Origin: an uncultured bacterium
Lineage (GTDB): Bacteria; Bacillota; Clostridia; Lachnospirales; Lachnospiraceae
NCBI GenBank assembly: GCA_905214365.1
Contig: CAJMMH010000073.1
Span: 1 to 10,409 of the forward strand
Length of the DNA stretch: 10,409 bases
Direction of reading: 5' to 3'
The translations under genes and the position numbers were made by a program. This document shows, one piece after another, positions 6,547 to 10,409 of the stretch. The notes beneath the pieces are model-generated. The model was not told the DNA's origin. It saw only the letters and a list, made by a program, of their open reading frames with translations, and made no database searches. The number at the start of each line of letters is the position of its first letter. Position 1 is the stretch's first letter.

Positions 6547-8816
6547 TTCTGTATCCCCATCGCAATCGCCTCCGGCGTCACCGGAAGCTCGGTAAACCAG
6601 ATCCCGGCCGCATTCGCAATCGCATGAATAATCGCGGGCGCGGGCGTATTGATGACAATCTCTCCGATTGATTTCGCGCCGAACGGGCCGGTCGGCTCAT
6701 AGCTGCTTTCAAACGCGATATGAAGCGTACCCATATCCAGTCTCGTCGGAAGCTTGTACTGCATAAATGAATTGTTGTACATCTGACCCCGCTCACTATA
6801 CTGGATATTCTCGAAAAGTGTCATTCCGATTCCCTGAACCAGTCCGCCTTCCACCTGTACGCGCGCCAGGTTCGGATTGATTACCGTTCCGCAGTCTACA
6901 ACTGCCGCGTAGTCAAGAATGGTTACTTCTCCGGTTTCCGGATCAAGCGAAATCTTTACCGCGCCTGCCATAAACGGCGGCGGCGATACCGGCGACGTGT
7001 TGCTCTGCACTGACTGAATGACCGGAACCCGTCCGTCCAGGGAGGCAGACGCCAGATCGCTGACCGACACAAACGCCCCGGTTTCCCGGCAGATTACACC
7101 TTTACCGTCAAATTCCAGCTTTTCCTTCGGGATGCCAAGCAGGACTGCTCCCGCCGCAATCATCTGATTCTGAATCTCCTGACACGCTTTTTCCACTGCG
7201 CGTCCGGTCACATACGTGGTACTCGACGCGTAAGAGCCGGAATCGTACGGAGACGCGTCCGTATCCGCTGCAATGACGCTGACTGAATCAACCGGACAGT
7301 CCATACATTCCGCCGCCATCTGCGCAAGAATCGTATCGCACCCGGTTCCCATATCTGCCGCGCCGATCGACAGTGTATACAGGCCATCCTCACCAAGCTT
7401 CATCCCTGCCGATCCGACATCGACTCCGGAAATTCCGGATCCCTGCATCGCCATTGCGATTCCGACGCTCTGGATGCTTCCATCCTCCATCCGGCGAGAC
7501 GGATAGATTTCGTCCCAGCCGATCATCTCTTTTGCACGCAGGAGACATCGATCCAGCGCACAGCTGTTGGTCACCTCGCCATAGTAGGCAGGCATCTTCT
7601 GTCCCTGACGCACCATATTCTTTTCCCGCAGCGCAATCGGATCCAGCTTCAGCACCGATGCCAGCTCATTGACGGTTGTTTCCACCGCGAACAGACCCTG
7701 TGTCGCTCCATAGCCGCGGTAAGCGCCCGCCGACATGACATTCGTATAAACAACATCATAGGCGAAGTGCCATGCCTCTAACGCTCCATACAGCGGAATC
7801 GACTTATGTCCGGACAGTCCTACCGTTGTCGGCCCATGCTCTCCGTACGCGCCCGTATTGGACAGCGTATAGACATCGAGCGCCTTCATCGTTCCGTCCT
7901 TCATCGCGCCGAGCCGGACAGTTACCTGCATTTCGTGGCGCGGCGTTGATGCAGTCTGCGTCTCTTCTCTGGTGTAGATCATCTTTGACGGCTTCTTTGT
8001 CATCCAGGTAACAAACGCTGGAAACACCTCGGCTACTACCGTCTGCTTTGCGCCGAAGCCGCCGCCGATTCTCGGCTTCATCACATGAATCTTTGACTTC
8101 GGAATACCGAGCGCGTTGGAAAGAATCCGGCGCACATGGAATACGATCTGCGTTGAGCTGACGACCTGAAGCCTGCCGTACGCGTCGATGCTGCACATAG
8201 TCCGGAAGGTTTCCATCATTGCCTGCTGATTCGCGCGGGTATGATAGGTGCGTTCAAGCACCACATCGCATGCCTTCAGAACTGCCTCTACGTCACCGTC
8301 CCCGCTGCTGTCGCTGGCACAGAGGTTTCGGTTCTGATCCGCTCCGACCGGACAGAGCGATCTCCAGGTATCCTCCGGATGCACCAGAATCGGATTATCC
8401 TTTGCCTTTGTAAAATCAAGCAGCGGCTCCTGCACTTCATACGTGACCTTTATCAGCTTCAGCGCCCGGTCTACCGCCTGCTCCGTTTCTCCCGCTACAA
8501 TTGCCACCGGATCGCCGATATAGCGCAGCTGCCGGTCCAGAATCAGACGGTCATACGGACTTGGCTCCGGATAGGTCTGCCCTGCCATCGTAAACCGGGA
8601 CTGCGGCACATCCTCCCAGGTATAAACCGCTTCGATTCCCGGAACCTTTTTTGCCGCGTCCGTGCGGATGGACTGAATAACCGCTCTCGCATGCGGGCTC
8701 CGCAGCACCTTGACGACCAGATAACCGTCCGCGGGCAGATCGTCAAGAAATACCGGCTTTCCGGTTACCAACGCCATCGCGTCCTTTTTTCTTACCGGCT
8801 GATTTACATACTTCAT
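6543..8816 (-). CDS. xdhA: Molybdenum hydroxylase, molybdopterin-binding catalytic subunit (xanthine dehydrogenase/aldehyde oxidase family)
   Basis: A 757-residue large subunit that hydroxylates a C-H bond with water at a Mo-pterin centre. The a/b hammerhead domain covers about residues 12-130, followed by the two Mo-pterin-binding domains. Motifs: GGGFGAKQ (251-258), AYRGYGATQG (365-374), the glycine-rich ADMGTGCDT (487-495) and the C-terminal GAKSIGE (713-719), whose E719 corresponds to the general-base glutamate of the family. The position matching the purine-orienting Glu in mammalian xanthine oxidase (GGGFGGKE) is Gln258 here, so xanthine is not assured. An in-frame ATG at 8837 exists, but I chose 8816: it forms an ATGA overlap with xdhC and has an AGGGGGA Shine-Dalgarno. 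Naming follows the E. coli xdhA/B/C convention. The enzyme should be cytosolic; no signal peptide. Confidence 0.94.
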   Translation of the reverse strand: MKYVNQPVRKKDAMALVTGKPVFLDDLPADGYLVVKVLRSPHARAVIQSIRTDAAKKVPGIEAVYTWEDVPQSRFTMAGQTYPEPSPYDRLILDRQLRYIGDPVAIVAGETEQAVDRALKLIKVTYEVQEPLLDFTKAKDNPILVHPEDTWRSLCPVGADQNRNLCASDSSGDGDVEAVLKACDVVLERTYHTRANQQAMMETFRTMCSIDAYGRLQVVSSTQIVFHVRRILSNALGIPKSKIHVMKPRIGGGFGAKQTVVAEVFPAFVTWMTKKPSKMIYTREETQTASTPRHEMQVTVRLGAMKDGTMKALDVYTLSNTGAYGEHGPTTVGLSGHKSIPLYGALEAWHFAYDVVYTNVMSAGAYRGYGATQGLFAVETTVNELASVLKLDPIALREKNMVRQGQKMPAYYGEVTNSCALDRCLLRAKEMIGWDEIYPSRRMEDGSIQSVGIAMAMQGSGISGVDVGSAGMKLGEDGLYTLSIGAADMGTGCDTILAQMAAECMDCPVDSVSVIAADTDASPYDSGSYASSTTYVTGRAVEKACQEIQNQMIAAGAVLLGIPKEKLEFDGKGVICRETGAFVSVSDLASASLDGRVPVIQSVQSNTSPVSPPPFMAGAVKISLDPETGEVTILDYAAVVDCGTVINPNLARVQVEGGLVQGIGMTLFENIQYSERGQMYNNSFMQYKLPTRLDMGTLHIAFESSYEPTGPFGAKSIGEIVINTPAPAIIHAIANAAGIWFTELPVTPEAIAMGIQK

Positions 8817-9277
8817 GCCTTTTCCCCCTGTCTCCATGCGATAAATGCCCGGATTGCCCGCAGCTGTCCTTCATATCCGGAGCAGCGGCACAGGTTTCCT
8901 GCCAGCCACGCCCGGATCTCATCATCTGTGGGTGACTGATTTTCCCGAAGAAGCGCGATTGTATTCATAATCATGCCCGGATTGCAGAAGCCGCACTGCT
9001 CCGCTCCCTGATCCGCCAGAAATGCGCCGAACTCTGCCGCTTCTTCCTGCAGTCCCTCCAGTGTATCCACACGCCTCTGATTCGCCCTTGCCGCAAGCAC
9101 AGAACAGGACAGCACCGGAATGTTGTCCAGAAATACGGTACAGAGCCCGCAATTTGACGTCTCGCAGCCGCGCTTCACACTGAAGCATCCGTGCGCGCGC
9201 AGAAAATCAATCAGCAGCAGATCCGGCGCGATTTCCTCCGTCAGTTTTTTTCCGTTTAATGTTACTGTTATCTGCAT
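8813..9277 (-). CDS. xdhC: Molybdenum hydroxylase, 2Fe-2S subunit
   Basis: A 154-residue electron-transfer subunit carrying both iron-sulfur clusters of the xanthine dehydrogenase family. The N-terminal plant-ferredoxin fold binds one cluster with C38-x4-C43-x2-C46-x11-C58. The C-terminal helical domain binds the second with C95-x2-C98 (QCGFCNPG) and C130-x-C132 (LCRCSGYE). All eight ligands are present and the length is normal for the family. It passes electrons from the Mo site in XdhA to FAD in XdhB. Its ATG lies 10 nt inside the end of xdhB and is preceded by a strong AGGAGG; its TGA overlaps the xdhA start. The name follows E. coli usage and is not the XdhC cofactor-insertion chaperone of other species. 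Confidence 0.95.
   Translation of the reverse strand: MQITVTLNGKKLTEEIAPDLLLIDFLRAHGCFSVKRGCETSNCGLCTVFLDNIPVLSCSVLAARANQRRVDTLEGLQEEAAEFGAFLADQGAEQCGFCNPGMIMNTIALLRENQSPTDDEIRAWLAGNLCRCSGYEGQLRAIRAFIAWRQGEKA
8823..8829 (-). promoter_or_regulatory. Ribosome binding site deciding the xdhA start
   Basis: AGGGGGA lies 6 nt before the ATG at 8816, inside the end of xdhC. The competing upstream ATG at 8837 has no such site, so the shorter start is preferred. Confidence 0.7.
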
Positions 9278-10224
9278 TCAGCCGCCTCCTCTGATTTCAT
9301 TCCGGCTTTGCTGACCGGGTTGTTCTCTGCGCCTGCTCCTGCTTTGCTCGGTATTTCAGCTTTTGCGTCAGTTCCCCCGCCATGCTGAATTTCTGTACCG
9401 GACTGCGTTTTTGCTCCCATCAGGGACTCCAGTGCCCGCCTTGTCAACACCTTTGCCAGATGCCTGCGGTATTCCGCTCCGGCTCTCATGTTGGAGCCAA
9501 CCTGTACCCACGCGCCGACCGCGTCGGCAATGGACCGGCATGCAGTCTCTTCTTGTCCGGCAAGCATTTCCTTCTCTTTCTCTGTCAATTCATAGACTGC
9601 TGCTTTTCCCGGACGCGCGCCGATTACCACGCGCGCTTCCTCAATTTGATTCGGCTGATTTTCATCCGGCAGCAGCGATACCGCGCAGGTCAGCACCGGA
9701 AAATCGGTTCTGGTGTTGCGCATCGACAGATAACAGACACGGCGCGGCGTTTTTCTCACGATCACACGCACCAGAATATCCCGATCCCGCTTCATCTGTG
9801 CAAACGCAGCAAGGGACATTCTCCCCACATGGTACAGCTCCACATCGCAGTCAAGCGCAAGAAAGCAGGTCAGAATGTCCGAAAAGCCGAACCTCGAAAA
9901 CAAACTTCCGCCAATGGTTGCCAGATTGCGCAGCTGTACGCCGACAATGCTCTCTACGCAGTGTCTCACCGCTCCATCTGTCGCCCGATTCAATCCTTCG
10001 TGCAGCTCCAGCTGCCGAAGTGTTGCCATACATCCGATTTCAAACGCTTCGTCTGTTTCTTCAATCCGTTCTAACCCAAGACCGGACAGATCAATCACCG
10101 TCTTAAAGTGCGCGCGGCTCATTTTCATCCAGATCATCCCGCCGAGAATCCGGCTGCTCTTTTTCTGATTGAGCTGATACGCCTGCTCCAGGCTCTCGGC
10201 TCTGATATATTCACTGAAATTCAT
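9268..10224 (-). CDS. xdhB: Molybdenum hydroxylase, FAD-binding subunit
   Basis: A 318-residue flavoprotein subunit of the CO dehydrogenase/xanthine dehydrogenase type, the exit point for electrons. The FAD-binding fold shows RILGGMIWMKM (25-35), a divergent form of the usual first FAD loop, then LRNLATIGGS (98-107) and RNTRTDFPVLTC (169-180). The C-terminal flavoprotein domain ends near residue 268 with NMRAGAEYRRHLAKVLTRRA (245-264). After it comes a hydrophilic, low-complexity tail (269-318) rich in Gly, Ala, Lys and Glu, not needed for the known fold. The frame is open to 10389, but the ATG at 10224 is chosen: it has a GGGAGA site, aligns with the family's start, and the extra upstream codons lie inside a palindromic element. 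First gene of the operon. Confidence 0.9.
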   Translation of the reverse strand: MNFSEYIRAESLEQAYQLNQKKSSRILGGMIWMKMSRAHFKTVIDLSGLGLERIEETDEAFEIGCMATLRQLELHEGLNRATDGAVRHCVESIVGVQLRNLATIGGSLFSRFGFSDILTCFLALDCDVELYHVGRMSLAAFAQMKRDRDILVRVIVRKTPRRVCYLSMRNTRTDFPVLTCAVSLLPDENQPNQIEEARVVIGARPGKAAVYELTEKEKEMLAGQEETACRSIADAVGAWVQVGSNMRAGAEYRRHLAKVLTRRALESLMGAKTQSGTEIQHGGGTDAKAEIPSKAGAGAENNPVSKAGMKSEEAAECR

Positions 10225-10230
10225 CGTGGT

Positions 10231-10236
10231 TCTCCC
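10231..10236 (-). promoter_or_regulatory. Ribosome binding site deciding the xdhB start
   Basis: GGGAGA lies 6 nt before the ATG at 10224, just outside the large palindrome. This supports 10224 over the upstream in-frame ATG at 10389. Confidence 0.65.
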
Positions 10237-10246
10237 TGTTTTATTT

Positions 10247-10409
10247 ATGTGCTCTCGGAATCTCGTTGTGCCTGGCTTTGCGAGAGGATTTTTTGTCGGA
10301 GGTGTCTGAATTTTTGAAGCGTACGCGGTGCGTACGTTGATAAAATTCAGACATCTCCGGCGGAAAATCAGCCGCAAAGCCGGGTGCATAAGAGATTCCG
10401 AGAGTACAT
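10247..10409. repeat. 163-bp imperfect palindrome, MITE-like or intergenic palindromic element
   Basis: Two 80-nt arms mirror each other around a 3-nt centre at 10327-10329. Perfectly paired blocks include the outer 13 bp CTCTCGGAATCTC (10252-10264) with its complement (10392-10404), ATGT at 10247 with ACAT at the last base, a 12-bp block at 10303-10314 with 10342-10353, and a central 7-bp CGTACGC stem (10320-10326 with 10330-10336). Arms differ by scattered substitutions and small indels, many leaving G-U pairs on RNA. The outer limit coincides with the window end, so the right boundary is uncertain. It contains no credible ORF and lies between xdhB and whatever is upstream, so an xdh promoter would be inside it or further upstream. 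Confidence 0.8.

Noticed and set aside
9363..10106. Plus-strand open frame of 247 codons opposite xdhB
   Set aside because: Antisense to a conserved FAD subunit; overlaps a second antisense frame of similar length, so neither is likely real.
10225..10389. N-terminal extension of xdhB to the ATG at 10389
   Set aside because: The extra 55 residues are encoded mostly by the palindrome, have no family similarity that I recognise, and the ATG at 10224 has a good ribosome binding site.
10247..10409. Large palindrome as an intrinsic transcription terminator
   Set aside because: No T-run follows the stem on the minus strand, and the stem is far longer than a normal terminator.

Overview
This window looks like a low-to-mid-GC Firmicute, most likely a gut Clostridia/Lachnospiraceae member. 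The clues are purine-rich Shine-Dalgarno sites, a methionine synthase without its own activation domain paired with a separate activation protein, a three-subunit clostridial-type molybdenum hydroxylase, and a TetM-like GTPase with a C-terminal NYN domain. The taxonomic placement is inference. All seven genes lie on the minus strand, so the biological order runs from the right end of the window to the left. Coding density is high and the many plus-strand ORFs are shadows.

Right block (10224 down to 5962): a molybdenum hydroxylase operon. The order is FAD subunit (xdhB), 2Fe-2S subunit (xdhC), molybdopterin subunit (xdhA) and a MocA-like cofactor cytidylyltransferase. Junctions are tight: a 10-nt overlap, then two ATGA stop/start overlaps. 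The three subunits should form a xanthine dehydrogenase/aldehyde oxidase-type enzyme, passing electrons from the Mo site through two 2Fe-2S clusters to FAD. The MocA-like protein would mature its pterin cofactor. The substrate is not fixed by the sequence. Directly upstream of xdhB, at the window edge, lies a 163-bp imperfect palindrome (10247-10409) that resembles a MITE or other intergenic palindromic element.

Left block (5818 down to beyond position 1): a probable second transcription unit. It starts at a good sigma-A-type promoter placed just after mocA, with a small palindrome at the expected start point and a hairpin in the leader. It encodes a stand-alone methionine synthase activation protein with a four-cysteine C-terminal tail, then a short cobalamin-dependent methionine synthase (metH), then the most notable gene. 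That gene encodes an EF-G/TetM-type ribosome-binding GTPase fused through a charged linker to a YacP/Rae1-type NYN endonuclease domain, and it runs off the left edge of the window.

The main candidate for an undescribed system is this GTPase-nuclease fusion. TetM-family factors act on the ribosomal A site and Rae1 cuts mRNA in the ribosomal A site, so the architecture suggests a GTPase that delivers its own A-site nuclease. The loop that in TetM displaces tetracycline is replaced, so a simple resistance annotation is doubtful.
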